Shown piece after piece: positions 51,635 through 59,968 of a DNA stretch of 64,000 nt (positions are counted from its first letter, which is position 1; each line of letters begins with the position of its first letter). The translations under genes and the position numbers were made by a program. Below the pieces are notes generated by a model, which saw nothing but the letters and a program-made list of their open reading frames with translations, did not search any database and had not been told where the DNA came from. This DNA is from Haloarcula pellucida. GTDB lineage: Archaea > Halobacteriota > Halobacteria > Halobacteriales > Haloarculaceae. The DNA lies in assembly GCF_014647235.1 (NCBI RefSeq), contig NZ_BMOU01000001.1:226261-290260 (forward strand), in the 5' to 3' direction.

Positions 51635-52255
51635 TCACGGACCCAGCGCGAACGCGTCGGCGGCGTACCGGAACTGGGTGCGGTACTGCTCCCATTCGTC
51701 GAGTTCCTGCAGGCGGTACTTCGCGAACGGCGGGTTCCGGACGAGTTCGAGTTCGGCGAGTCGCTGCCGGACAGGTTCATAGAGGTCGGCCCACGCCAGC
51801 GTTTCGAGTTTCTCTTCCGGTGCGCTGTCGCCCGGCGAGAATGTCACGCCGTCGTCCGTTCGCTCGATGTGTCCGTACTGAAAGCGCGTCCAGACCGTGT
51901 ACTCACCGAACGGGACTGTCTCGGTCGGCGGCGGCGGGCGGCGGTACTGGGCCTTGAACCGCTGGTGGTCCTCGCCGCCACCCCAGAGCAATCCCCGAGT
52001 GAGCACCTTGATACGCCGGTGGGCGTCGATCCCGCAGTTGTAGACGACGCGAACGTTCGAGAACTGACTCGTTCGGAACATCTCTGCGACGGCCTCGCTG
52101 TAGTGCCGGTCCTCCTCGTACTGGTAGGGGAGCGGGGTCTGGGCCGCTCGTTCGAGGACGGACCCGACGTCGTCACCCCGTCGGAGGTCCTCGTGTGGTC
52201 CGCTACCACGCCACGTCGCCGGGTCAGTCTCGTCGGGGTCGACCCACCGGTCCAT
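51635..52255 (-). CDS. haloarchaeal protein of unknown function
   Basis: 206 residues from ATG 52255 (MDRWVDPDETDPATWRGSG). It is rich in Arg and aromatic residues (NVRVVYNCGIDAHRRIKVLTRG, RPPPPTETVPFGEYTVWTRFQYGHIER in segments). No membrane helix or known catalytic motif. A TATA element (52275-52286) lies 26 bases before the ATG and rejects a GTG further upstream. It is followed by grpE on the same strand. Confidence 0.6.
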   Translation of the reverse strand: MDRWVDPDETDPATWRGSGPHEDLRRGDDVGSVLERAAQTPLPYQYEEDRHYSEAVAEMFRTSQFSNVRVVYNCGIDAHRRIKVLTRGLLWGGGEDHQRFKAQYRRPPPPTETVPFGEYTVWTRFQYGHIERTDDGVTFSPGDSAPEEKLETLAWADLYEPVRQRLAELELVRNPPFAKYRLQELDEWEQYRTQFRYAADAFALGP

Positions 52256-52274
52256 ATCGACAGTTCGAGACACA

Positions 52275-52286
52275 GGGTTATAGATG
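52275..52286 (-). promoter_or_regulatory. TATA box of the gene at 52255
   Basis: Minus-strand CATCTATAACCC centred about 26 bases upstream of ATG 52255. Confidence 0.55.
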
Positions 52287-52306
52287 TTGTTTCGGTGAAA
52301 CGTGGT

Positions 52307-52498
52307 TCACAGGAGCAGCGAGACGACCATGAGAACGAGGAAGATGACCACGAGTATCTTCGCGATACTCATACTCAGGCCGGCGATACCGCGGAACCCC
52401 GCCAGCCCGGCGATCACTGCGAGGACGAGGAAGACGAGCGCGTACTCGAGGAACCCGCCACTGAACTGAAGCGGGACGACGGCCAGAGAGCGGATCAT
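52307..52498 (-). CDS. DUF1328 (YtjA-like) small membrane protein
   Basis: 63 residues with two transmembrane helices. The family core [20 protein letters not shown] (about 23-42) and [18 protein letters not shown] are exactly as in DUF1328/YtjA proteins. Function unknown in bacteria and archaea. Confidence 0.87.
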   Translation of the reverse strand: MIRSLAVVPLQFSGGFLEYALVFLVLAVIAGLAGFRGIAGLSMSIAKILVVIFLVLMVVSLLL

Positions 52499-52620
52499 AG
52501 TGGTCCTTCGGGCACTGTGACATTAGTTATCAGTCTGGTAAAGGTGGGTAATTGCGTCGTTATTCGGCGCTGCGGTAGTATGCTGACCATAGCTAACCAC
52601 CGACGGGCGTCCATCGACGT

Positions 52621-53400
52621 ATGGGCGCTCCCGACCGACCGGAGACGCTCCGCGAGACCGGGCGTCGTGTCGTCCTCGCCAGTCGCGAGATGGAGTTCGG
52701 ACTGACGGCGGCCGCGCTCGCGTACTACGGGTTGGTGGCGCTCGTCCCCGCCAGCGTCCTCACGATGACCGCCGTGACCGCACTCTGGGACGAAACTGTC
52801 GCAGACGCGCTCGTCAGCGCCGCAGGCACGGCACTCTCTCCGGTGGGGACTCGGCTGCTCAGGGAGGCCGTCACCGGCGCGGCGGGTCGGTGGCAAGCCT
52901 CCTTCGGGAGTGCCGTCGTCCTCCTGTGGGGCGTGTTGCGACTGTTCCGAGGACTGGACGCCGCGTTCGCGAGGGTGTACCGGACAGAGTCGTCGGTCGG
53001 CGGTCGGTTTACCAACGGCCTCGTAGCGATGGTCGGCGTCGGCGGGGCCGTCGCCGCTGTCCTCGGCGTTCGCCTCGCCGTTAGCCTCACAGGAACGACG
53101 GTGACGGGCCCGGCAGTAGCGCTCGTTCGCGTCCTCGTCGTCGCTGCCCTCCTCTGGCCGCTGTACTACACGCTCCCCGACGTGGACCTCTCGGTGACGG
53201 AGGCGCTGCCCGGGACCGTCCTCGCTGCGGGCGGATGGGAACTCCTCCGCCTCGGCTTCGACCTCTACCTCGCTGTCGGACCGCGCACGGTCTCGGAATT
53301 GCTCGGTGCGGTCGTCCTGTTCGTGATGTGGCTGTTCTTCGGCAGTTCGCTCGTCCTCGCGGGCGCACTCCTCAACGCCGTCGTCGCCGGCCGTCGGTGA
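52621..53400 (+). CDS. YihY/virulence factor BrkB family membrane protein
   Basis: 259 residues with six membrane helices. ALAYYGLVALVPASVLTM near 37 and RLFRGLDAAFARVYRTES near 104 are family marks, and WPLYYTLPDVDLSVTEALPG near 180 is the characteristic loop. The bacterial relatives are UPF0761/YihY membrane proteins of unsettled function (ribonuclease BN assignment was withdrawn). It precedes XPB by 42 bases. Confidence 0.88.
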   Translation: MGAPDRPETLRETGRRVVLASREMEFGLTAAALAYYGLVALVPASVLTMTAVTALWDETVADALVSAAGTALSPVGTRLLREAVTGAAGRWQASFGSAVVLLWGVLRLFRGLDAAFARVYRTESSVGGRFTNGLVAMVGVGGAVAAVLGVRLAVSLTGTTVTGPAVALVRVLVVAALLWPLYYTLPDVDLSVTEALPGTVLAAGGWELLRLGFDLYLAVGPRTVSELLGAVVLFVMWLFFGSSLVLAGALLNAVVAGRR

Positions 53401-53442
53401 CGCCGCGAAACCGTTATCGGCGACCCCGACGAACCGCAGTCC

Positions 53443-54777
53443 GTGCTGGAGTTGACCTTCGAGTCGGGCACCGTCCGACTCGACGGGGAGGTGCCACCGG
53501 GCCTGCCTGGCGTCGAGCGTGACGACCGGTCGAAGAGCGCCCGGGCCCCGGCCTACCGCTACGCGGAACTCCGGGCCGCGGTAGCCAACAGCGGAGTCGA
53601 CTACGCCGACCGCGTCCTCGACACCGACTCCCTCTCGCTCTCGACGACGTACGACCTGCGCGAGTACCAGCAGGCGGCGCTGTCGGCGTGGCGCGAGGCC
53701 GGCGACCGTGGCTGTCTGGAACTCCCGACCGGGAGCGGGAAGACGGTCGTCGGCATCGCCGCGATGGTGGCGCTCGATACCCCGACGCTCGTCGTCGTCC
53801 CGACCATCGACCTACTGGAGCAGTGGCAGCGCGAACTCGAACGGGAGTTCGACCGCCCTATCGGCCGTCTGGGCGGCGGCGAACAGCGCGTCGAATCGGT
53901 CACCGTCGCCACCTACGACTCGGCGTACCTCCGGGCCGACGAACTGGGCGACCGGTTCGGCCTCGTCGTCTTCGACGAGGTCCACCACCTCGGCGGCGAG
54001 GGATACCGCGACATCGCCCGACTGCTCGCCGCACCGGCGCGGATGGGCCTCACGGCGACGTTCGAACGCCCCGACGGCGCCCACGAGGTCGTCGAGGAAC
54101 TGGTCGGCCCCCTCGTCTACGACCTCTCGGTCGACGAACTGGCGGGCGACCACCTCGCCGACTACGACATCAAACGCGTCGAGGTCGAACTCACCGACGA
54201 CGAACGGGAACGCTACGAGGCCGAACAGGGCACGTTCACGGACTACCTGAAACGGTCGAACATCCAGTTGCGCTCGGGCAGTGACTATCAGGAACTCGTC
54301 AAGCGCTCGGGCACCGACCCCGCGGCCCGGGAGGCCCTGCTTGCGAAGCAACGCGCCCGCGAGGTGATGATGAACGCCCGTCGGAAGGTCGAGCGACTGG
54401 CCGACATCCTCGACCGACACCGCGACGACCGCGTCATCGTCTTCACCGCCTACACGGACCTCGTCTACCGTCTCTCCGAACGGTTCCTCCTCCCGGCGAT
54501 AACCCACGAGACGGGCGCGAGCGAGCGCCGCGAGATTCTGGAGCGGTTCCGCGACGGGACGTACTCTCGCGTGGTGACGGCGAACGTCTTAGACGAGGGC
54601 GTGGACGTCCCCGACGCCAACGTCGCCGTCGTCCTCTCGGGGAGCGGGTCCGAGCGGGAGTTCACCCAGCGTCTCGGCCGAGTTCTCCGACCGAAGGTCG
54701 ACGGCGGACGGGCGCTGCTGTACGAACTCGTCACGGAGGCGACCGCCGAGGAACGGGTCGCGCGTCGGCGCCGTTAG
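53443..54777 (+). CDS. xpb: XPB-type DNA helicase (Bax1 partner)
   Basis: 444 residues from GTG 53443. Damage-recognition-like N-terminus about 1-75; helicase core with Q-like YQQAALSAW near 76, Walker A LPTGSGKT near 93, DEVHH near 178, GLTATFERPDG near 203 (XPB RED-type loop), a thumb region about 245-300 and motif VI QRLGRVLRP near 410. Archaeal XPB unwinds DNA for repair with the Bax1 nuclease, whose gene lies 1.5 kb downstream with a DUF389 gene between. Confidence 0.92.
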   Translation: MLELTFESGTVRLDGEVPPGLPGVERDDRSKSARAPAYRYAELRAAVANSGVDYADRVLDTDSLSLSTTYDLREYQQAALSAWREAGDRGCLELPTGSGKTVVGIAAMVALDTPTLVVVPTIDLLEQWQRELEREFDRPIGRLGGGEQRVESVTVATYDSAYLRADELGDRFGLVVFDEVHHLGGEGYRDIARLLAAPARMGLTATFERPDGAHEVVEELVGPLVYDLSVDELAGDHLADYDIKRVEVELTDDERERYEAEQGTFTDYLKRSNIQLRSGSDYQELVKRSGTDPAAREALLAKQRAREVMMNARRKVERLADILDRHRDDRVIVFTAYTDLVYRLSERFLLPAITHETGASERREILERFRDGTYSRVVTANVLDEGVDVPDANVAVVLSGSGSEREFTQRLGRVLRPKVDGGRALLYELVTEATAEERVARRRR

Positions 54778-54918
54778 GCCCACTCACACCGCTGCGGAAT
54801 CGGTAAGCCGAGTCACGGTTGCCTAAGGGCTGCATAAATAACGGCTTCGGGCCGGTCTGTTCGGCTGGATGCAGTCTCTGTTCTCTCTGGCACAGACCGT
54901 CCTGTGGAGGCGCGAGCG

Positions 54919-56190
54919 GTGCGCCTGATACAGATACGGGTCGAAGACGGCGACCTCGACACCGTTCGGGCGGTGCTCGACGACCGCGAGATAAGCTACG
55001 TACAGACCGACGAGGAGAGCGCCGGCGGTGAGGCGTCGCTCATCCAGTTCCCGATTCCGCCAGAGGCCGTCGACGAGGTGTTCGAGGAACTCGAATCGGC
55101 GGGACTGGACCCCGACCGCTACGCCGTCGTCGCCACCGCGGAGACGGCCCGGCCGGACCAGTCCGTCGCGGCGGAGAGTCACGCGGACCGCATCTCCCAC
55201 GACGAACTCCGTGGCCGTGCGGTCGGGATGAACCCCGGGGCCGTCACGTACTACGGAATGACCATCCTGAGCGCGGTGGTCGCGACGGCCGGCCTCTTGC
55301 TGGACTCGCCTGCTATCGTCGTCGGGTCGATGGTCATCGCGCCGCAGGTCGGGTCGGCGCTCATCGCCGCCGTCGGGACGACGCTCGACGACCGACTGCT
55401 GGTGAAAGAGGGGTTTCGCGACCAGCTACTCGGACTGTTGCTTGCGGTGGCGAGCGCGGCTACTTTCGGATTTCTCGTGCGGCACGCCGGGTTCGTCCCC
55501 GGTCAGTTGCGCGTGACGACGGTCCAGCAGATAGCGCAGCGCATCTCCCCCGGATTCCTCTCGCTGGCCGTCGGGCTGTGTGCCGGGGCCGCCGGTGCCG
55601 TCGGCCTCGCGACAGCGCTGCCGGTCTCGCTCGTCGGCGTCATGATCGCCGCGGCGCTCATCCCCGCGGCGGCCGCCGTCGGCGTCGGCATCGCGTGGGG
55701 CCTCCCCGCGGTGGCGCTCGGGGCGGGTATCCTCCTGCTGGTGAACGCCGCGTCTATCAACCTCACTGGTTTTCTCGTCCTCTGGGGCCTCGGATTCCGA
55801 CCTCGGGACTGGGGACACGGGTGGCCGAATCTCGGGACGGTCCGGCAGTACGCGCCCACCGTGATGGCGCTGCTCGTCCTGCTGGCGACGTTTGCGGGTG
55901 CGAGCACCGTGACGGTGCGACAGATGCAGGTCGAGACGTCGGTCAACGATGCCGTCGAGGAGACGCTCGCCGACGAGTCGTACGAGGACCTCCGGTTGTT
56001 GTCGGTGCGGACCCGCTTTGGCGGCGTCAGCGTCTACAGGTTCGACCGTGAGGTCACGGTGCAGGTGAGTCGGCCCGACGACACGGCGTATCCCAGACTG
56101 GCAACCAGACTGGAGGCGGCGGTCACGGCTGCCATCGCCGAGGAGTCGAGCGTCGAGGTGACGTTCGTCGACCGGCAGACCGCTCGATGA
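54919..56190 (+). CDS. TIGR00341/DUF389 family membrane protein
   Basis: 423 residues from GTG 54919 (MRLIQIRVEDGDLDTVRAV). N-terminal alpha/beta (ACT-like) domain about 1-85, then eight or more membrane helices with the DUF389 signature SPAIVVGSMVIAPQVGSALIA near 134-155 and VSLVGVMIAAALIPAAAAVGVG near 240. A C-terminal soluble part follows. Function not established. It lies between xpb and bax1 on the same strand; a TATA-like CATAAATAAC near 54832 gives it its own promoter. Confidence 0.87.
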   Translation: MRLIQIRVEDGDLDTVRAVLDDREISYVQTDEESAGGEASLIQFPIPPEAVDEVFEELESAGLDPDRYAVVATAETARPDQSVAAESHADRISHDELRGRAVGMNPGAVTYYGMTILSAVVATAGLLLDSPAIVVGSMVIAPQVGSALIAAVGTTLDDRLLVKEGFRDQLLGLLLAVASAATFGFLVRHAGFVPGQLRVTTVQQIAQRISPGFLSLAVGLCAGAAGAVGLATALPVSLVGVMIAAALIPAAAAVGVGIAWGLPAVALGAGILLLVNAASINLTGFLVLWGLGFRPRDWGHGWPNLGTVRQYAPTVMALLVLLATFAGASTVTVRQMQVETSVNDAVEETLADESYEDLRLLSVRTRFGGVSVYRFDREVTVQVSRPDDTAYPRLATRLEAAVTAAIAEESSVEVTFVDRQTAR

Positions 56191-56249
56191 CCCGAGACGC
56201 GACCGAGTGACACGGGGCGTTTTTGTCCGTCGGTGCCGGAGTGTCCGTC

Positions 56250-57821
56250 GTGCTGACGAAGGACCTCCTGCGCGTCTCCCGGGCCGGCGGCGGCTACCAC
56301 CCACAGTTCGCCGACGAGTCGCGGGAGCGACTCGCCGCCCGCGTCCTCGGGGTGTATCAAGGCCACGTCGGCGAGACGCGGGCGGACCTGCAGGCGGCGC
56401 TGGCGGACCTCGAAGGCGAGGCCGAGGACTTCAAACTCGTCCGGGGGGTCGCCAAACTCGTCGAACGGGAAGCTACCTTCGAGACGCGGGCGGCGGTCCC
56501 GCCGGAACGGGCACGCAAACGGGTGTTCGAGGCGGCAGAAGCCGTCGGCGTCGTCACGGAAGCGGAGCGAGCGGCGGCCATCGACCGGGCGGCGGACCGA
56601 CTCGGCGTCGACGCCGACGCGACGGAGTCGTCGCTGTACGCCGATTTAGCGGACCGGCAGGTGCTTACCGAGGTGGACGCACGCTGGACGCCGGCCGAAC
56701 TCGTCACGCAGTACAACCTCTCGCTGGCCCAGACGGCGTTGTTCGACGCCACCGAGGTCCGGGTTCGATCGTCGGATCCGAAAGCGCTCGTCTCCGCAGT
56801 GAAACGCCTCCGTCTCATGTACGAGATACGCGCGACGCCGGCGGGCCGTGAAGTGATAATCACCGGCCCGGACGCGCTGTTCTCGAACACGCGCCGGTAC
56901 GGAACCCGCTTTGCGCGCCTTCTCCGGACCGTGATCAAAGCCGCCGAGTGGGACCTGACCGCGACCATCGACGACCGGGGGACCGAGCGCGAACTCCGCC
57001 TCTCGGACGTCGACGTCTCCGCACCCGGCACCGACCCCGTGGCCGAGGTCACGTACGACAGCGGCGTCGAGGCGGACTTCGCCGCTCGATTCTCGGCGCT
57101 CGGGCTGGACTGGCGGCTGGTTCGCGAACCCGAACCGCTCGCGGCCGGCGAACACGTCGTCGTCCCCGACTTCGCCTTCGAGTGGGCGCCGGGCGGCGAC
57201 GCCACCGTCCGCGATACGACCGACCCCGACGCCCCGTTCCGCGTCTTCTTCGAGGTGATGGGCTTTTGGACGCCCGAGTACGTCGCGAAGAAACTCGACC
57301 GCCTCGACGCGATGGACGACGTGGAGATGCTGGTGGCCGTCGACGAGTCGCTGGGCGTCGGCGAGGCCATCGAAGCGCGGGACCACCGCGCGATTCCGTA
57401 CTCGGGGACGGTGCGGGTCAAGGACGTTCGGGACGCCCTCCGGCCCTACGAGTCGGAACTCGTCGCCGAGAGCGCGGCCGACATCCCCGAAGAACTGCGG
57501 CCCGACGCCGACGTTGTGTCGCTCGCCGCCCTCGCTGCGGAGTACGGCGTCAGCGAGGACGCCGTCGAGGACAAGTCGTTCCCGGCCCACGAACGCGTCG
57601 GGCGCACGCTGATCCGGCCGAGCGTCCTCGACGTACTCGGCGACGAAATCGAGGCGGGGATGTCCCTCTCGGACGCCCAAGCGGTCCTCGACGAGTACGG
57701 CGTCGACGACGACAGCGCCGTCCTCGCACGCCTCGGCTACCGCGTGGCGTGGACGGGCCTGAGCGGCGGGACCGTCCGAGAACGGGCGGACGGCTCCGGC
57801 GAGAACGGTGCCAGTGAGTAG
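56250..57821 (+). CDS. bax1: Bax1 nuclease (DUF790)
   Basis: 523 residues from GTG 56250 (MLTKDLLRVSRAGGGYHPQF). DUF790 N-terminal half (about 1-250, with ALFDATEVRVRSS and YGTRFARLLRTVIKAA). A C-terminal PD-(D/E)xK-like site: Asp in VVPDFAFEW near 310, FFEVMGFWTPEYVAKKL (Glu, Lys) near 338. Bax1 binds XPB and cuts branched DNA, an archaeal counterpart of XPG action in nucleotide excision repair. It is 60 bases after the DUF389 gene. Confidence 0.9.
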   Translation: MLTKDLLRVSRAGGGYHPQFADESRERLAARVLGVYQGHVGETRADLQAALADLEGEAEDFKLVRGVAKLVEREATFETRAAVPPERARKRVFEAAEAVGVVTEAERAAAIDRAADRLGVDADATESSLYADLADRQVLTEVDARWTPAELVTQYNLSLAQTALFDATEVRVRSSDPKALVSAVKRLRLMYEIRATPAGREVIITGPDALFSNTRRYGTRFARLLRTVIKAAEWDLTATIDDRGTERELRLSDVDVSAPGTDPVAEVTYDSGVEADFAARFSALGLDWRLVREPEPLAAGEHVVVPDFAFEWAPGGDATVRDTTDPDAPFRVFFEVMGFWTPEYVAKKLDRLDAMDDVEMLVAVDESLGVGEAIEARDHRAIPYSGTVRVKDVRDALRPYESELVAESAADIPEELRPDADVVSLAALAAEYGVSEDAVEDKSFPAHERVGRTLIRPSVLDVLGDEIEAGMSLSDAQAVLDEYGVDDDSAVLARLGYRVAWTGLSGGTVRERADGSGENGASE

Positions 57822-57915
57822 GGTCGGTCCCGGACGCGGCTAACACCGGCCTACCCTTCGGGGTCGCCGATAGCCGAAGCATAGCTAAGTCGCCCCCTTC
57901 TCGATTGGGGACCGC

Positions 57916-58125
57916 ATGACAGCAGTCAAGATCGTCAAGGTGCTGGGCACGTCGACCGAATCGTGGGAGGACGCGGCCCACGAGGCGGTCGCACAGGCCA
58001 GCGAGACCATCGAGGACATCCACGGCGTCGAAATCGAGGACTGGACGGCGACCGTCGAGGACGGACAGATAACGGAGTACAAGACGACCGTCGAGGTGGC
58101 GTTCCCCGTCCACCACCAGCAGTGA
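57916..58125 (+). CDS. dodecin
   Basis: 69 residues, the normal size. KIVKVLGTSTESWEDAAHEA near 5-24, TIEDIHGVEIEDW with the flavin-stacking Trp at about 43, and YKTTVEVAFPVHHQQ. Dodecin forms a 12-mer shell that stores riboflavin/lumichrome in haloarchaea. Its stop lies 2 bases before the second copy of the 80-base hairpin repeat. Confidence 0.93.
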   Translation: MTAVKIVKVLGTSTESWEDAAHEAVAQASETIEDIHGVEIEDWTATVEDGQITEYKTTVEVAFPVHHQQ

Positions 58126-58127
58126 TC

Positions 58128-58207
58128 TATAGTAGCCATCGAAAATCAATGCACACCCGACCGCACGACGGCGGTGCGGTCGGTGTGTGAATCGTTTCAA
58201 TTGTTAC
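58128..58207 (-). repeat. 80-base hairpin repeat, copy 2
   Basis: Reverse complement of 5462-5541 with three substitutions. Stem CACACCCGACCGCAC (58152-58166) with GTGCGGTCGGTGTGTG (58174-58189). Between the dodecin stop and a convergent gene that ends inside it: the minus-strand TGA at 58197-58199 and the last few codons (DDSNN region) come from the element. Confidence 0.85.
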
Positions 58208-58715
58208 TATCGTCGTCGAGGTCCCGCCGCCGCCCTTTCGGGACCTGCGACCGCAGTTCCCCGTAGACGTACAGGCCGACACCGATGGGTTCGACTCGCC
58301 CCGCGAGGTCGTGGGTGACCACGAGGTAGCCCCAGTCACCCTCCCAGTCGAGTTCCTGATCGTGGCCGGCCGCGAAGGCCGTGGCCTCGCCCTCTGAGAG
58401 GAGGATGACGTTCTTCGTCGCGTGCTCGCCAAAGCGCTGGACGGCCTCCAGCGTCGGTTTCCAGTGTTCCTGTCGCGTTCGGAGGAACGCCATCCCCAGT
58501 CCCTCGACGTCGACGGGCGACGGCGGGTCGCCGCGGTAGCACCATATCTTTCCCGCGCCGCGTTCCCAGAAGGTGTGGTCGGCGAACGTCTCCGGCGGGA
58601 CGCCGAAGCGCTCCGCCCAGAAGTCCAGCACCTCCTCGCGGGTCGCGCGGCCCTCGTCTTCGCGTTCGTCGGCCGTCTCCGGTAAGCGCGTGAACTGCGT
58701 GCTGTCGTTGCTCAT
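58197..58715 (-). CDS. haloarchaeal protein downstream of RNA methyltransferase
   Basis: 172 residues from ATG 58715. Conserved-looking core: EVLDFWAERFGVPPETFADHTFWERGAGKIWCY in segments near 28-60, MAFLRTRQEHWKPTL near 74 and LVVTHDLAGRVEPIGVGLYVYGEL. It resembles the PUA-like C-terminal domain (NOL1/NOP2/sun accessory, DUF7122-like) that follows archaeal RNA methyltransferases. The ATG overlaps the stop of the upstream methyltransferase gene. It may supply the RNA-binding part. Confidence 0.75.
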   Translation of the reverse strand: MSNDSTQFTRLPETADEREDEGRATREEVLDFWAERFGVPPETFADHTFWERGAGKIWCYRGDPPSPVDVEGLGMAFLRTRQEHWKPTLEAVQRFGEHATKNVILLSEGEATAFAAGHDQELDWEGDWGYLVVTHDLAGRVEPIGVGLYVYGELRSQVPKGRRRDLDDDSNN

Positions 58716-59620
58716 CCCGTCACCTCCAGTTTCGCACAGAAGAACCCGCCCGTGTCGTTGTGGTGGGGGTAGATGCGCTTTGCCTTCGTCACGCTCGGGT
58801 CGAACTCCTCGTCCTCCCACTCGGTGACGCCGGGGCGATGGGTCAGGTCGAGGTCGTAGTCGACGACTCTGCAGTCTTCCTCGGCCAGCGCGTAGTCCAG
58901 CACCGCCTCGTTTTCCTCCGGGGCGAACGTACACGTCGAGTAGACCACGGTACCACCCGGTTTCGTCGCCTGCACGGCGCGCGTGAGGATGCCCTTCTGG
59001 ACGCCCGAGATGCCCTCGACGTGCGAGAGCGACCAGTCGTCGAAGGCGTCGCGGTTCTTGCGGATGGTCCCCTCACAGGAGCAGGGGACGTCGACGAGCG
59101 CTCGGTCGTACTCCTCGCCACCGAAGGGTTTCAGCGAGTGGTTGCGGCCGTCCTCGTGCGTGACGGCGACGTTCGTCGCGCCCAGCCGTTCGGTGTTCGA
59201 CCGCAGCGCCGAGATGCGCCCGAGGTTGTTGTCCGTCGCCACCACCTCGCCGGTGTCGTCCATCTGGGCCGACAACTGGGTGGTCTTGGTTCCGGGCGCG
59301 GCGCAGGCGTCCCACACCCGCTCGCCGGGCCGGGCGTCGAGGACGGTGGCCGGCACCGCCGACACCTCCTCTTGCCCGTGAATCCATCCGTGGAAGTACG
59401 GCCAGTTCCGGCCCGGCGAGTCCTCGGGCAGGACGAACAGCAGGTCGTGCCAGTCCACTGGATCGTAGGCGACACCGGCCTCGTCTAAGGCCGTTCGCAC
59501 GCCCGCGACGGTGGCCTTGATGGTGTTGACCCGGATCGCCGACGGGAGCGGCCGGTCGCAGGCCGCCCGGAACGCCTCCCAGTCGTCGACGATGGGGCGA
59601 TACCGTTCGATGGGTTCCAT
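58712..59620 (-). CDS. RsmB/NOP2/NSUN family RNA cytosine-5 methyltransferase
   Basis: 302 residues from ATG 59620 (MEPIERYRPIVDDWEAF). Motif I VWDACAAPGTKTTQLSAQM near 98-116, DNNLGR near 127, DVPCSCEGTIRKN (motif IV Cys) near 180 and VVYSTCTFAPEENEAV (motif VI Cys) near 232. Two Cys are needed for 5-methylcytosine formation on rRNA or tRNA. It overlaps the next gene by 4 bases and likely acts with it. Confidence 0.93.
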   Translation of the reverse strand: MEPIERYRPIVDDWEAFRAACDRPLPSAIRVNTIKATVAGVRTALDEAGVAYDPVDWHDLLFVLPEDSPGRNWPYFHGWIHGQEEVSAVPATVLDARPGERVWDACAAPGTKTTQLSAQMDDTGEVVATDNNLGRISALRSNTERLGATNVAVTHEDGRNHSLKPFGGEEYDRALVDVPCSCEGTIRKNRDAFDDWSLSHVEGISGVQKGILTRAVQATKPGGTVVYSTCTFAPEENEAVLDYALAEEDCRVVDYDLDLTHRPGVTEWEDEEFDPSVTKAKRIYPHHNDTGGFFCAKLEVTG

Positions 59621-59968
59621 TGGCCCGTGGTTCGTCGGGGGTCTGTTTGTGGGTTTCGAAGCTAGGAACGGTGGTTTCTCGGACAGCCGCCGGTGCTGTC
59701 GCCGTCTCACACAGCCAGAACCCGCTCGTTCAGTCCCGTCCATGCTGGCTGACAATCCAGCATCGGGTGGGACTGAAAGGGGCGGCGTGCTACGCGAACC
59801 CCGACGACGCAAGCACTGCACTGAGCGAAGGAAGCGCACAGCGAGTCGCGGGAGGGTAGCACGCCGGGGCTTTCTGGTTATTGTCGCCGGTCGTACTCGC
59901 GAGAAATCCAGCGTAGTAACGCTCTAGTAGCCCTGCCTTTCAAGCCGACGGCGGTCCTCTCTCGGGGT
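59621..59968. other. intergenic stretch with double palindrome
   Basis: Between divergent genes. The left third is the methyltransferase promoter. The middle holds the two hairpins described below. No tRNA clover-leaf, no CRISPR repeat and no convincing frame. Confidence 0.5.
59730..59875. repeat. double-palindrome element (possible PATE/MITE-like remnant)
   Basis: Hairpin 1: TTCAGTCCC (59730-59738) with GGGACTGAA (59770-59778) and inner ATGCTGG/CCAGCAT (59743-59749 / 59758-59764). Hairpin 2 overlaps it: GAAAG..GGCGTGCTAC (59776-59794) with GTAGCACGCC..CTTTC (59857-59875), 10 perfect inner pairs and a 62-base loop. The style resembles palindrome-associated elements derived from IS200/IS605 ends in haloarchaea; that family link is inference. 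Confidence 0.55.

Noticed and set aside
59621..59968. tRNA or CRISPR in the palindrome-rich spacer
   Set aside because: No clover-leaf or T-loop sequence, and the repeats are inverted, not direct and spaced.
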